Origin: CALDOK01 sp964481655 | GTDB taxonomy: Bacteria; Myxococcota_A; UBA796; JAFGLY01 | Assembly (NCBI GenBank): GCA_964481655.1 | Contig: CAYZVO010000016.1 | Span: 6,761 to 70,760, forward strand | DNA length: 64,000 nucleotides | Reading direction: 5' to 3' | Part shown: positions 29,454 to 38,847 of the stretch, in pieces | Layout: each line of letters starts with the position of its first letter | Numbering within the stretch: position 1 is the stretch's first letter | The notes under the pieces: model-generated | Seen by the model: only the letters and a program-made list of their open reading frames with translations | The model's database searches: none | Told to the model about the DNA's origin: nothing | Program-made: the position numbers and the translations under genes

Positions 29454-31211
29454 ATGACCCTCCACACCCTCCGCACCACCTGCGCCCTCGGCGCGGCCCT
29501 GTCGATGGCCGCCCCTGTGATGTCGGGCTGCCAACCCACCGACACCGGCCCAGAAGACGACGGCCCCAGCTCCAATGTGCTCACCCTCGACCCCGCGGTC
29601 GGTGGGCTGGGCACCTCGCTGGATGTCCGCCTCGCGGCCTCCTGGTCCGCCTTCGACTTCGAGGGCTCCGCGTTGGACTTCGGCGACGGCATCACCGTCG
29701 ACGAGCTGCTGGTGCTGGACGCCTGGAACATCGACGCGGCCATCACCATCGCCGACGACGCCGTCCTCGGCGCCAGGGACGTGGAGATCGAGTCGGCGGG
29801 CTACACCCGCACCCTCGAGGAAGGCTTCACGGTCATCGAGGAGTCCTTCACCATCTCCCCCGATGTCGGGATGCTGGGCGAGACCCTCGAGGTCGAGTTC
29901 GTGGGGCAGAACACGGCCTGGGAAGGCGGCGTGACCTGGCCGTCCCTCGGCGACGGCGTCTCCATCATGGACTTCACCGTCATCACCGATCAGCTCGCCC
30001 TCGCCTCGGTCAGCGTCGCCGGTGACACCTACGCGGGGCCCCGGGACGTGCTGATGGAGACCGGCTCCGATGTGGTCGTGCTCTACGACGGCTTCCAGGT
30101 GGACCGGGCCGGCCTGGCGGCCGCCTGGGATCCCGCCGTCATCGACCAGGGCGAGACCGTGGACTTCGAGATCGAGGCCCGGGGCACCAACTTCGTCGAT
30201 GGCGAGACCGAGCTGTTCGTGCTCGACGCCGGTGACGACGCCAACGACTACGCCATCGACCGCCTGGTGGTGCAGGACGCCACCCACCTCTACGGCGAGA
30301 TCACCCTGTCCAACGCCGCCCGCCTCGGCTTCCGCGACGTGCTGGTGAGCACCGGCGACGAGGGCGTGGTCATCCCCGACGCCTTCGAGGTGATGGAGGG
30401 AGAGCTCGACCTGTCCGAGGTCGCCGTCTACATGGCCTTCAACATCACCCGGGGCATCGACAACTCCTCCTGCCAGGTCGCCGAGAGCGTCTTCGCGATG
30501 GTCTGGTACTACATCCCCCTCGATCCCCCCTGCGGCGGCGGCGGCTCCATGGGCTCGGGGCCCCAGCCCTACGACATCAACGGCGTGTTCGAGAACCCGC
30601 CGGCGGGCGAAGGCGGCGAAGAGGACTGCCCCACCCCCACCTCCGTGCGCGCCGGGGACTACGTCTGGTTCGAGAGCGACTACAACACCGTCACCCTCGA
30701 CCGGGTCGAGGACACCACCAGCGGCATGGTCTACTACTACGGCTTCGATCTGACCGCCGAGGACTACGGGGCCGGGTACTGGTACGACCTGCACAACCAG
30801 GGGGAAGACGGCGGCCTGCCCGAGTACACCCTCGAAGAGGTCCAGCCCACCGTGCCCGCCGACTGGGAGCTGACCAGCCCCCAGCTGTGCCAGGACTACA
30901 CCCACAACCGGGCCGAGGACTTCACCTACACCTGGACCCTCGCGGAGACCTACCCCGACGCGGTCTTCGTCACCGGGATCCCGGGGACCATCGAGGCCAC
31001 GGGCAACGGCGGCTTCGTGGGCTGCGTCCCCTGGGACGACGGCGAGCACACCTACACCGCCTCCGAGCTGTCCCAGCTGGTGGCCGCGCCGGCCAACCCC
31101 TACTTCTACTCCGCCATCGAGGGCCCCGACTTCGGGCTGCCCGACAGCATCTACCAGAGCAACCCCACCGAGTCGTACATCTACCTCTCGGCCTACATGG
31201 TCCTGGAGTAG
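29454..31211 (+). CDS. Lipoprotein with three IPT/TIG-like units
   Basis: A 585 aa lipoprotein (PVMSGC, Cys26) with a DTG-containing acidic linker (QPTDTGPEDDGP). Residues about 40-390 hold three Ig-like IPT/TIG-type repeats of the pattern DPAVGGLGTSLDV ... DFGDGITVDEL ... LGARDVEIES ... GFTVIE, ending in three similar GF-T/Q/E-V boundaries. The last 190 residues have CGGGGSMGSGPQP and a possible second domain with paired Cys. Probably an adhesive or structural surface protein. First gene of the coupled series ending at 37143. Confidence 0.85.
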   Translation: MTLHTLRTTCALGAALSMAAPVMSGCQPTDTGPEDDGPSSNVLTLDPAVGGLGTSLDVRLAASWSAFDFEGSALDFGDGITVDELLVLDAWNIDAAITIADDAVLGARDVEIESAGYTRTLEEGFTVIEESFTISPDVGMLGETLEVEFVGQNTAWEGGVTWPSLGDGVSIMDFTVITDQLALASVSVAGDTYAGPRDVLMETGSDVVVLYDGFQVDRAGLAAAWDPAVIDQGETVDFEIEARGTNFVDGETELFVLDAGDDANDYAIDRLVVQDATHLYGEITLSNAARLGFRDVLVSTGDEGVVIPDAFEVMEGELDLSEVAVYMAFNITRGIDNSSCQVAESVFAMVWYYIPLDPPCGGGGSMGSGPQPYDINGVFENPPAGEGGEEDCPTPTSVRAGDYVWFESDYNTVTLDRVEDTTSGMVYYYGFDLTAEDYGAGYWYDLHNQGEDGGLPEYTLEEVQPTVPADWELTSPQLCQDYTHNRAEDFTYTWTLAETYPDAVFVTGIPGTIEATGNGGFVGCVPWDDGEHTYTASELSQLVAAPANPYFYSAIEGPDFGLPDSIYQSNPTESYIYLSAYMVLE

Positions 31212-31213
31212 CC

Positions 31214-32089
31214 ATGCGATTCGCCGCGCTCCCGTTGACGATGCTGCTGCTGGGCTGCACCCCCGAGCAGGAGTTCGTGGAGATCCCCATCGACGCCATC
31301 GCGGTCACCTCCGGTGACTACGACCGCATGGAGGCCCTGCTGCTGCGGCAGCTGGTCAACTACCAGCTCTACGAGGGCTTCATCGTCGGGGCCACCTACG
31401 ACCCCGAGCTGGACCCCGAGATGATGGTCCTCGAGGTCGAGGGCTTGCTGGCCAGTCAGGACGAGCTGGAGAACTACGGCGCCGTGTTCGTGAACTCGGG
31501 CACCCGGGGCCTGGGCCGCTTCGTCTACAACGGCGTGGACGCTGACGACGGGCTGGTCTCGGACGCCGAGGTGATCGACAACGTCACCCGCTTCGTCTCC
31601 GGCGGCGGGGTGCTGGTGGTCAGCGACTGGGGCTACGACCTCGTCGAGGCCTGCTGGCCCGAGCTGATCACCTTCGTGGGCGACGAGGCGGTGCTGGACG
31701 ACGCCCAGCGCGGTGTGCGCGGCTCCACCCAGGCGATGGTCCATCGCGAGGCCCTGGTCAACGATCTGGGCCAGAACGTGGTCTCCCTGGACTACGACTT
31801 CTCCCACTGGGCCGTGATCGAGTCGGTCGCCGACGAGGTCGAGGTGATCTTGAGCGGCGATGTGGCCTACCGGGCCGACGAGCTGTCCGGCGAGGCCGAG
31901 CTCGACGACGTCCCCCTGCTGGTGGCGTTCAACCACGGCGCCGGCCACGTCTACTTCTCCACCTTCCACTGGCATGTACAGAACGCCACGGTGGCCGACA
32001 CCATCCTGTTCTCTGTGGTGGACGGACTGAACCCGGGCGGCGGCGAAGAGCTGGATACCGGGGATGGTGCGGGGGATACGGGTGCGTGA
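31214..32089 (+). CDS. Hypothetical lipoprotein, glutamine-amidotransferase-like fold
   Basis: A 291 aa lipoprotein (LTMLLLGC, Cys15) ending in a DTGDGAGDTG acidic tail. Internal features are NYGAVFVNSGTRGLGRFVY, RFVSGGGVLVVSDWGYDLVE and LLVAFNHGAGHVYFSTFHW. These segments resemble ThuA/DUF4350-type Rossmann folds that sense or hold ligands. No catalytic Cys is evident. The ATG is two bases after the previous stop, with GGAG inside the upstream gene, so translation is coupled. Confidence 0.8.
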   Translation: MRFAALPLTMLLLGCTPEQEFVEIPIDAIAVTSGDYDRMEALLLRQLVNYQLYEGFIVGATYDPELDPEMMVLEVEGLLASQDELENYGAVFVNSGTRGLGRFVYNGVDADDGLVSDAEVIDNVTRFVSGGGVLVVSDWGYDLVEACWPELITFVGDEAVLDDAQRGVRGSTQAMVHREALVNDLGQNVVSLDYDFSHWAVIESVADEVEVILSGDVAYRADELSGEAELDDVPLLVAFNHGAGHVYFSTFHWHVQNATVADTILFSVVDGLNPGGGEELDTGDGAGDTGA

Positions 32090-32116
32090 GGCGGGGCGCT
32101 GGTCTGCGCTGAGTTG

Positions 32117-32146
32117 CGATTCGGGAACGGGAACGGGAACGGGAGC
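32117..32146 (+). repeat. GGGAAC short tandem repeat
   Basis: GGGAAC occurs three times in a row followed by GGGAGC just before the ATG of the VWA gene. The last unit provides the ribosome binding site. The G-tract spacing could also allow a G-quadruplex in the 5' leader. Confidence 0.45.
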
Positions 32147-32150
32147 GATG

Positions 32151-33743
32151 ATGAGACGACTTCTCTTGGTTGCACCGCTGCTGGGGAGCTGTACTGAGTA
32201 CAGCTACACCTCGGAGACCGCGGTGGACGTGTTCCAGCAGAACCGTCGCAATGTGGTCGACGTGCTGATGGTGGTGGACAACTCCGGGTCCATGATCGAA
32301 GAACAGGCCAAGCTGGCCAGCAACTTCCAGGCGTTCATCCAGGTCTTCAGCGACATCGACGTCGATTGGCAGATCGGGGTCATCACCACCGACATGACCA
32401 CCGAGACCGACCAGGGCCGGCTGCACGGGGGCGACGACGAGATCGCCCTGGTCAACCGGGCGGGCCTGACCATCGATCGGGTGGCCTACGACCGCTCCTG
32501 GGGCATCGAGCCGGGCAAGGCCTGGCAGCTCGATCCCTCGGTCACCACCGCCGCGGGCAACGACGAGGCCTCGGCCTGGTGCGCGGCGGCGGATGTCTAC
32601 GCGACCAGCGACACCGGCACCCCCGGTGCGGCCAACCACGCCTGCTCACGGGCGCCGGCGCCGGACACCGACGAGCCCGGTGAGACCGCCCTCCCCGGCG
32701 ACACCGGCGGCGCGGGGCCCGGCCCCGACGAGGCCGGTGAGGTGCTGATCACCGAGTTCATGGCGGACCCGGTCGACGTGGAGGACAGCGCCGGCGAGTG
32801 GGTCGAGCTGACCAACTTCAGCGGCGAGGAGCTCGAGCTGTCCGGCTGTACCCTGCAGGACGACGACGCCAACAGCTGGACCCTGCCCGACGGGCTGATG
32901 CTCCCCGCGGGGGAGCGCGTGGTGCTGGCCCGCTCCGCCAGCGGCGGGGTGAGCGCCGACGCCGTCATCGACAGCGGCTTCACCCTCAACAACCACGACC
33001 TGCTCATCACCCCCGCCACCGACGCCCCGGACGAGGTCTTCGCCGAGAACGTGGCGGTGGGCACCACCGGCTCCGGCTGGGAGATGGGCTTCGAGGCCGC
33101 CCGCGCGGCCTTCCTCGAGCCGGTCTACAGCGAGGACAACGCCTCGTTCCTGAGGGACGACGCCAGCTTCTCCCTGATGTTCCTCTCGGACGAGGAAGAC
33201 AGCTCCCCCTACGAGGTGGACGACTACCTGCGCTTCTTCACCGACCTCAAGGGCGAGCAGGCCTACCGCGACCACCGCATCTTCAACGTCAGCGCGGTGG
33301 TGGGCGCCACCCAGCCGGAGTTCGAGGGCGACCCCGCCTGCAGCTCCGAGCACGGCGACGCCAGCTACGGCTCCCGCTACATCAAGGCGGTGGAGCACAC
33401 CGAGGGCGTGCTCGAGTCCATCTGCGAAGAGGACTTCTCCCCCATCGCGGCCAAGCTGGGCCTGACCGCCTCGGGCCTCGAGGTCGAGTTCGCCCTGTCC
33501 CAGTCCTGCGACGAGAACTCGCTGGTGGTGGGCCTGTACGAGAGCGACGACAACGACAGCCTCGTGCGCGAGCTGGTCAAGGACGTGGACTACTCCTACG
33601 TGGTCGAGCGCAACGCCATCCGCTTCGAGGACGAGCAGGTGCCCCCGGCCCAGTACTACATCGTGGCGGAGTACCGCGTGCTCGCGGTGGGGGCGTCGAA
33701 CGCGGGGGATGACACGGGAGCGGAGTCGGAGGTGGCGCGATGA
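32151..33743 (+). CDS. VWA-domain lipoprotein with a permuted lamin-tail domain
   Basis: A 530 aa lipoprotein (LLGSC, Cys14). The VWA domain starts near residue 33 with the MIDAS motif at 43-47 (VVDNSGSM) and IGVITTDM, but breaks after GRLHGG at about 94. It resumes near 285 with LLITPATDAPDEVFAENV, GWEMGFEAARAAF and FLSDEEDSSP. The inserted 190 residues look like a lamin-tail domain with its halves swapped: the C-terminal half first (DDEIALVNRAGLTIDRVAYD ... GTPGAANHAC), an acidic DTG linker, then the N-terminal half (EVLITEFMADPV ... EWVELTNFSGEELELSGC). Start chosen at 32151 for spacing from GGGAG; the ATG three bases earlier is equally possible. Confidence 0.88.
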   Translation: MRRLLLVAPLLGSCTEYSYTSETAVDVFQQNRRNVVDVLMVVDNSGSMIEEQAKLASNFQAFIQVFSDIDVDWQIGVITTDMTTETDQGRLHGGDDEIALVNRAGLTIDRVAYDRSWGIEPGKAWQLDPSVTTAAGNDEASAWCAAADVYATSDTGTPGAANHACSRAPAPDTDEPGETALPGDTGGAGPGPDEAGEVLITEFMADPVDVEDSAGEWVELTNFSGEELELSGCTLQDDDANSWTLPDGLMLPAGERVVLARSASGGVSADAVIDSGFTLNNHDLLITPATDAPDEVFAENVAVGTTGSGWEMGFEAARAAFLEPVYSEDNASFLRDDASFSLMFLSDEEDSSPYEVDDYLRFFTDLKGEQAYRDHRIFNVSAVVGATQPEFEGDPACSSEHGDASYGSRYIKAVEHTEGVLESICEEDFSPIAAKLGLTASGLEVEFALSQSCDENSLVVGLYESDDNDSLVRELVKDVDYSYVVERNAIRFEDEQVPPAQYYIVAEYRVLAVGASNAGDDTGAESEVAR

Positions 33744-34429
33744 GCCTACAGCCTACAGCCCACAGCCTACAGCGGGTGCCGCTCGCGACGTTGGTGGTGT
33801 TCCTGGTGGCGATGTGCCTGGTGGTGATCGGCTGCGGCGAGCGGGCCGAGTGTTCCGAGGACTCGCCCTGTCCCTTCGGGGCGACCTGTCAGGAGGGCCA
33901 GTGTGTGAGCGCGCGCTGCGCCAACAGTGGCCAGTGCGGCATGGAGCAGCACTGCGAGCAGGGGGCCTGCGTGGCCGGCTGCGGCGAGGACGCCGACTGC
34001 TACCCCGGCGACGCCTGTGACGAGACCACCGGACAGTGCGTGAACGATCCCTGCACCGACCAGCACCGGGACTGCGCCTTCAAGGAGTTCTGCAACGGCG
34101 CCTCGGGTGAGTGCTACGAGGCCTCCGGCTACTACTGCCGCTCCTGCAACGACGACGACGACTGCGGGGCAGAAGGCAACCACTGCTACGGCGACTACTG
34201 CCTGGTGGGGTGCACCCGGGACGCCGACTGCCCGGCGGGATTCTACTGCTACGGCTTCGTCGACAACTCCGGAAACATCCAGTACTACCAGTGCTTCACG
34301 GTCTGCGACATGTACCAGGACTACCTGGGCCAGCGCGCGGCCTGCGACGTGCCGCCCCCCGAGGACCGGCTGCTGCCCATCGACCCGGGCGAGCGCGCCG
34401 GCGCCAGCGCCGAGGAAGGCTCACCATGA
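33740..34429 (+). CDS. Cys-rich lipoprotein with EGF/Dickkopf-like repeats
   Basis: A 229 aa lipoprotein (VVIGC, Cys32) with about 28 Cys in the mature part, in repeats of the type C-x5-C-x6-C-x4-C-V (CPFGATCQEGQCV, CGMEQHCEQGACV, CPAGFYCYG). These look like small disulfide knots seen in many Myxococcota surface proteins. Residues 2-11 are encoded by a CCTACAGC repeat and are unlikely to be ancestral; a GTG at 33776 (VPLATLVVFLV) is an alternative start. ATGA overlap with both the upstream and downstream genes. Confidence 0.85.
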   Translation: MSLQPTAHSLQRVPLATLVVFLVAMCLVVIGCGERAECSEDSPCPFGATCQEGQCVSARCANSGQCGMEQHCEQGACVAGCGEDADCYPGDACDETTGQCVNDPCTDQHRDCAFKEFCNGASGECYEASGYYCRSCNDDDDCGAEGNHCYGDYCLVGCTRDADCPAGFYCYGFVDNSGNIQYYQCFTVCDMYQDYLGQRAACDVPPPEDRLLPIDPGERAGASAEEGSP

Positions 34430-37143
34430 GGCCCGCCCCCAGCGTCGGGCTGGCCCTGCTCCTGCTGGGCTGCCCGCCCCCCGAGGACACCGGCACCCCC
34501 TTCGTGGCCGACGGCCCCGTGCTCGAGCACAGCCCCAGCGAGGACACCCTCGTCGAGGGTGAGAGCCTCGAGATCGCCGTCACCGCCAGCGACGACGACG
34601 GCGTCGCCGGGGTGCGGCTCTACCACCGGGACCTGGGCGACGACGCCTGGGACTGGACCGATCTCGAGCAGGGTGACGCCGGCTGGTCCACCACCCTCGA
34701 GCTCGATGACCCGGGCCTCGAGTACTACTTCAAGGGCACCGACAGCGGCGAGTACAGCGCCGTCTCCTACCTGCCCGCCGACGCCGGCAACGCCCCCTTC
34801 CAGATCGACGTGCTGGTGGCCGCCCAGGCCCTGCCGTTCAGCGAGAGCTTCGAGCTGGGCGACGGCCAGGACGAGCTGCGGGATCTGGGCTGGGTCTCCT
34901 ACGAGGCCGAGTTCCCGGGCTACCCCTGGGAGATCACCGACAGCGCCGCCGACGGCACCACGTCGGTGCGCCACGCCGTGGGCAACGGCGACGCCAGCGA
35001 CCAGATGGACGACTGGCTCATCGCGCCGGCCCTGGACTTCTCCACCATGGAGCGGATCCAGCTGTCCTGGTACGAGCTGGGCACCCAGACCGAGCTCGCC
35101 CAGCACGAGCTGCACCTCTCCACCGGCAGCCGCAACCCGGCCCACGGCGAGTTCGAGCTGGTGGAGACCCTGATGGCCCCCGGCGAGGACTGGGCGCGCT
35201 CCGCGGTGGTCGACCTGTCGGACTACGGCGGTGAGCGGGTGGTCTGGCTGGCCTGGCGCTACCAGGGCGCCGACGCCGACAGCTGGTCCATCGACATGGT
35301 GTCCGTGGACGCCCTGGCGCCGGACCTGAGCGCCGCGGTGGCCAGCGACCCCGAGACGGTCCACCCCGGCGACGAGGTCAAGCTCGAGCTCACGGTCGAC
35401 AACGCCACCGAGGTCAGCGCCACCGACGTGATCATCGATCTGTACGTGGACATGGGCGAGGGCGGCGTGCACGAGGACAGCGTCGAGCTGGGCGACGTGC
35501 CCGGCGGCGGCGCGTCCGTGGGCCAGCTGTTCTTCGATCTGGCCGAGACCCTGCCCGACAACAGCCGGCTGCCCTACGAGATCACCCTGACCAGCGGCGA
35601 GCACAGCTGGACCCAGGACTTCGAGCTGCAGCTGGGCTACCCGTCCAGCGCCGTGGTGGACTTCACCCTCGACGAGACCGCCGTCATCGAGATCTCCGTC
35701 GGTGTGGGCGATCCCGACGATCCCTTCCTCGAGCACGCCGTGCTCACCGCCACGGAGCCCGCGGGCGAAGGCACGGTCGAGCTGGACATCACCGACGACT
35801 ACGATCTGCTCCCCCCGGCTCCGGGCGACGACCGCTGGTTCGCCCGGGTGACCGCCAACACCACGGGGAGCGTGGACGCCTTCAGGATCGGCTTCGGCGG
35901 CGACGAGTACGAAGCCACGGTGCTGCCGACCCTCGAAGAGGGCGTCGAGCAGGTGGTCTACCTGCCCGAGCCCCCTGATCCGGTGGTGCAGACCCTGGTC
36001 ACCACCCCGGCCACCGTGCAGCCGGGCGACCTCGGCGTCACCTTCTCCACCCTGACCCTCTACAACCAGGGCGACGCCTCCAGCGGGCCGCTGCTGGCCA
36101 GCCTCACCAGCTCGGACCCGGCGGTCACCATCCTCGACGGCGGGCCCCTGCTGGTCTCGGCCGACGCATGGATCGCCAGCGAGACCAGCACCCTGGTCAA
36201 CGCCTTCGCCTTCGACGTGAGCGCGGACAAGCTGGACAGCCAGCCGGTGATCTTCGAGCTGACCCTCGAGGACGAGATCGAGCAGTTCGAGCTCGAGCTC
36301 GAGGTGGCCGTGCCCTGGCCGGTGCTCCGCATCGTGCGGGTGCAGGTCGAGGACGACGACAACGACGACGGCATCCTCGACCCCGGTGAGACCGCCACCC
36401 TCGAGATCGAGGTGGCCAACACCGGCGATCAGGACACCGACGGCATCGCCCGCGGCACCCTCGCGGTCCTGCCCAGCTCCACCGCGTCCGCCACGGTCCT
36501 GAGCGAGGAAGAGAGCTTTGGCCAGATCGAGGCCGGGGACTCCCGCTCAGAGGACTTCGACATCGTCGTCACCGCGGGCGCCGCCGGCGACGTGCTGGCC
36601 CTCGAGGTCGAGGTCTCCGACGGCACCGCCACCTTCACGCCCTCCTTCGAGTTCGTGCTGGGCGAGCCCCCCTGGCTGGCGGCCGCCGCGGTGGACGACG
36701 AGGTCGGTGACGTGCTCGATGGCTACGCCTTCGACTGGGTCAACGCCTGGTACCGGGTGCACGAGGGCATGTTCCAGCTGCGCTGCGAGGCCACCTCGAC
36801 CGTCGACCCCAGCACCGTGTTCATCGAGGGCTGGGGCAACTCGTCGGGTTCGGGCTTCGTGCTCTACCAGCTGGTGATCGCTGGCGGCGCTGCCGATCTG
36901 CTCGGCTGGCCTGACTACGGCAGCCACGACACCATCACCACCCCCACCGTGTCCGCCGACGGCAACGAGCTGCTCATCGAGTGGGACCCGGCGGTGATGG
37001 ACCTGAGCATCGACGGCTTCAGCATGGGCTTCGGCGCCGGCTGGTGTGGCCCCCCCGAGTACTACTGCGACAGCTTCCCCGACAGCTGGGGCTACCCCTA
37101 CGACTCCTACAACTCGGGCCTGTGGCTCGACATGGAGTGGTAG
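34426..37143 (+). CDS. Large lipoprotein with anchor-J-like and CARDB-like domains
   Basis: A 905 aa lipoprotein (ALLLLGC, Cys16) with a PPPEDTG linker. Residues about 130-300 resemble the cleaved-adhesin/choice-of-anchor-J jelly-roll (LPFSESFELGDG, GWVSYEAEFP, WLIAPALDFSTM, ADSWSIDMVSVDAL). CARDB-like Ig units follow (LELTVDNATEVSATDVIID; DGILDPGETATLEIEVANTG). The C-terminal 150 residues form a separate domain ending YNSGLWLDMEW. Likely a surface or secreted structural protein. It overlaps the previous gene by 4 bases. Confidence 0.85.
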   Translation: MRPAPSVGLALLLLGCPPPEDTGTPFVADGPVLEHSPSEDTLVEGESLEIAVTASDDDGVAGVRLYHRDLGDDAWDWTDLEQGDAGWSTTLELDDPGLEYYFKGTDSGEYSAVSYLPADAGNAPFQIDVLVAAQALPFSESFELGDGQDELRDLGWVSYEAEFPGYPWEITDSAADGTTSVRHAVGNGDASDQMDDWLIAPALDFSTMERIQLSWYELGTQTELAQHELHLSTGSRNPAHGEFELVETLMAPGEDWARSAVVDLSDYGGERVVWLAWRYQGADADSWSIDMVSVDALAPDLSAAVASDPETVHPGDEVKLELTVDNATEVSATDVIIDLYVDMGEGGVHEDSVELGDVPGGGASVGQLFFDLAETLPDNSRLPYEITLTSGEHSWTQDFELQLGYPSSAVVDFTLDETAVIEISVGVGDPDDPFLEHAVLTATEPAGEGTVELDITDDYDLLPPAPGDDRWFARVTANTTGSVDAFRIGFGGDEYEATVLPTLEEGVEQVVYLPEPPDPVVQTLVTTPATVQPGDLGVTFSTLTLYNQGDASSGPLLASLTSSDPAVTILDGGPLLVSADAWIASETSTLVNAFAFDVSADKLDSQPVIFELTLEDEIEQFELELEVAVPWPVLRIVRVQVEDDDNDDGILDPGETATLEIEVANTGDQDTDGIARGTLAVLPSSTASATVLSEEESFGQIEAGDSRSEDFDIVVTAGAAGDVLALEVEVSDGTATFTPSFEFVLGEPPWLAAAAVDDEVGDVLDGYAFDWVNAWYRVHEGMFQLRCEATSTVDPSTVFIEGWGNSSGSGFVLYQLVIAGGAADLLGWPDYGSHDTITTPTVSADGNELLIEWDPAVMDLSIDGFSMGFGAGWCGPPEYYCDSFPDSWGYPYDSYNSGLWLDMEW

Positions 37144-37209
37144 GCCGGTTGTCCAGGCGCATTGCGCTGACCTAGGGGAGCAGTCCAGCTGCTCCCGCCA
37201 GGAGGATCG

Positions 37210-38847
37210 ATGGGCACCAACGAGCTCCCATGGTGGAAGAAGGGCGTCGTCTACCAGATCTACCCGCGCTCCTTCATGGACAGCACCGGCGACGGCGTCG
37301 GCGATCTCGCCGGCATCACCGCCCGGCTGGACCACCTCGCGGAGCTGGGGGTCGACGCCATCTGGCTCTCCCCCATCCAGCCCTCCCCCGACGCCGACTT
37401 CGGCTACGACATCAGCGACTACTGCGACGTGCACCCCCAGTACGGCGACCTGGCCGCCTTCGACGCCCTGGTGGCCGGCTGCCGCGAGCGGGGCCTGCGG
37501 GTCGTGCTCGATGGGGTCTTCAACCACAGCTCCGACCAGCACCCCTGGTTCGTCGAGTCCCGCAGCTCCCGCGACAACCCCAAGGCCGACTGGTACACCT
37601 GGCGAGATGGCGCCAAGGGCCCCGGTGAGACGGGCGCCCCCAACAACTGGGCCTCGACCTTCGGCGGGCGCGCGTGGAGCTACGACCCCGGCCGGGGCCA
37701 GTACTACCACCACACCTTCCTGCAGCAGCAGCCCGACCTCAACTGGCGCAACCCTGCCGTGGTGGACGCCATCGAGCAGGTGCTGCGCTTCTGGATGCAG
37801 CGGGGGGTGGACGGCTTCCGGCTCGACGTCTTCAACAGCTACTTCGAGCACCCCGACCTGCCGGACAACCCCCGGACCTGGAACCCCGCGGGCCTGATCT
37901 ACCGGTACATCGGCCAGAAGCACGTGCACGACCGCGACCAGCCGGACATGCGCATCGCCCTGGCGATGATGCGGCGGGTCGTGGACGAGCAGCCCGGGCG
38001 CTTCCTGGTCGGGGAGACCCTGGACGAGGACCGGCGCTACCGCAAGGCCGCGCAGTACGCCGGCGACGGCCCCGAGCAGCTCCACCTGGCCTTCAACTTC
38101 CACCTGCTCCGCTCCCGCTGGAGCGCTCGTGCCTTCCACCAGGCCATCACCGCCTGGTCCGAGGCGTCAGGACCCGATGGCTGGCCCACCTGGGTGCTGT
38201 CGAACCACGACTTCAGACGCCACGCCACCCGCTGGGGTGGGCGCTGGAGTGACGCCCGCGCCCGGCTCGCGGCCATCCTGGCCATGACCCTGCGGGGGAC
38301 GCCGTTTTTGTACTACGGCGAGGAGATCGGCATGCGGGAGCGCAAGATGGCCCGCGCCGAGATCCAGGACCCGGTGGGCCAGCGCTTCTGGCCCGCCCAC
38401 CCAGGGCGCGACGGCTGCCGCACGCCCATGCAGTGGGACGATGGTCCCGGCGCCGGCTTCACCAGCGGCGAGCCCTGGCTACCCCTGCATCCCGATCATC
38501 GGGGCCGCAATGTGGCGGCGCAGCAGGACGACCCCAGCTCGGTGCTGTCCACCTACCGGGACGTCATCGCCTTGCGGAAGCGTCTGCCGGTGCTGCAGGG
38601 CGGGGCCATGGCCTTGCCCGAGGCACCCCACAAGGCGGTGCTGACCTACACCCGCAGCCTGGGCGAGCAGCGCGTCCGCGTCCTGCTCAACATGAGCCCC
38701 CAGCCCCAGCGTTTGCCCGCGGTGGCCGAGCGCCACCTGCTCTACAGCACCCACCCCACCCGCACCGTCGAGATCGAGGGAGGCGAGCTGGAGTTGGCGC
38801 CCCACGAGGGGTTGGTGCTGGCGGGGGAGCCTAGGGCTGCTGGCTGA
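37210..38847 (+). CDS. GH13 alpha-glucosidase
   Basis: A 545 aa cytoplasmic alpha-glucosidase or oligo-1,6-glucosidase-like enzyme. It opens WWKKGVVYQIYPRSFMDS, has DGVFNHSSDQHPWF, nucleophile Asp206 (GFRLDVFN), acid/base Glu269 (FLVGETLDE) and Asp334 (VLSNHDFRR), plus the TPMQWDDGPGAGFTSG segment typical of the GH13 oligosaccharide hydrolases. It cleaves alpha-glucosidic bonds in maltose or isomaltose-type sugars. AGGAGG precedes the ATG. Not part of an obvious sugar operon; the last 17 bases overlap the convergent DUF2085 gene. Confidence 0.96.
   Translation: MGTNELPWWKKGVVYQIYPRSFMDSTGDGVGDLAGITARLDHLAELGVDAIWLSPIQPSPDADFGYDISDYCDVHPQYGDLAAFDALVAGCRERGLRVVLDGVFNHSSDQHPWFVESRSSRDNPKADWYTWRDGAKGPGETGAPNNWASTFGGRAWSYDPGRGQYYHHTFLQQQPDLNWRNPAVVDAIEQVLRFWMQRGVDGFRLDVFNSYFEHPDLPDNPRTWNPAGLIYRYIGQKHVHDRDQPDMRIALAMMRRVVDEQPGRFLVGETLDEDRRYRKAAQYAGDGPEQLHLAFNFHLLRSRWSARAFHQAITAWSEASGPDGWPTWVLSNHDFRRHATRWGGRWSDARARLAAILAMTLRGTPFLYYGEEIGMRERKMARAEIQDPVGQRFWPAHPGRDGCRTPMQWDDGPGAGFTSGEPWLPLHPDHRGRNVAAQQDDPSSVLSTYRDVIALRKRLPVLQGGAMALPEAPHKAVLTYTRSLGEQRVRVLLNMSPQPQRLPAVAERHLLYSTHPTRTVEIEGGELELAPHEGLVLAGEPRAAG

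Noticed and set aside
33740..33776. Extra small ORFs made of the CCTACAGC repeat
   Set aside because: They are part of the lipoprotein gene start or of intergenic repeat DNA and have no independent signals.
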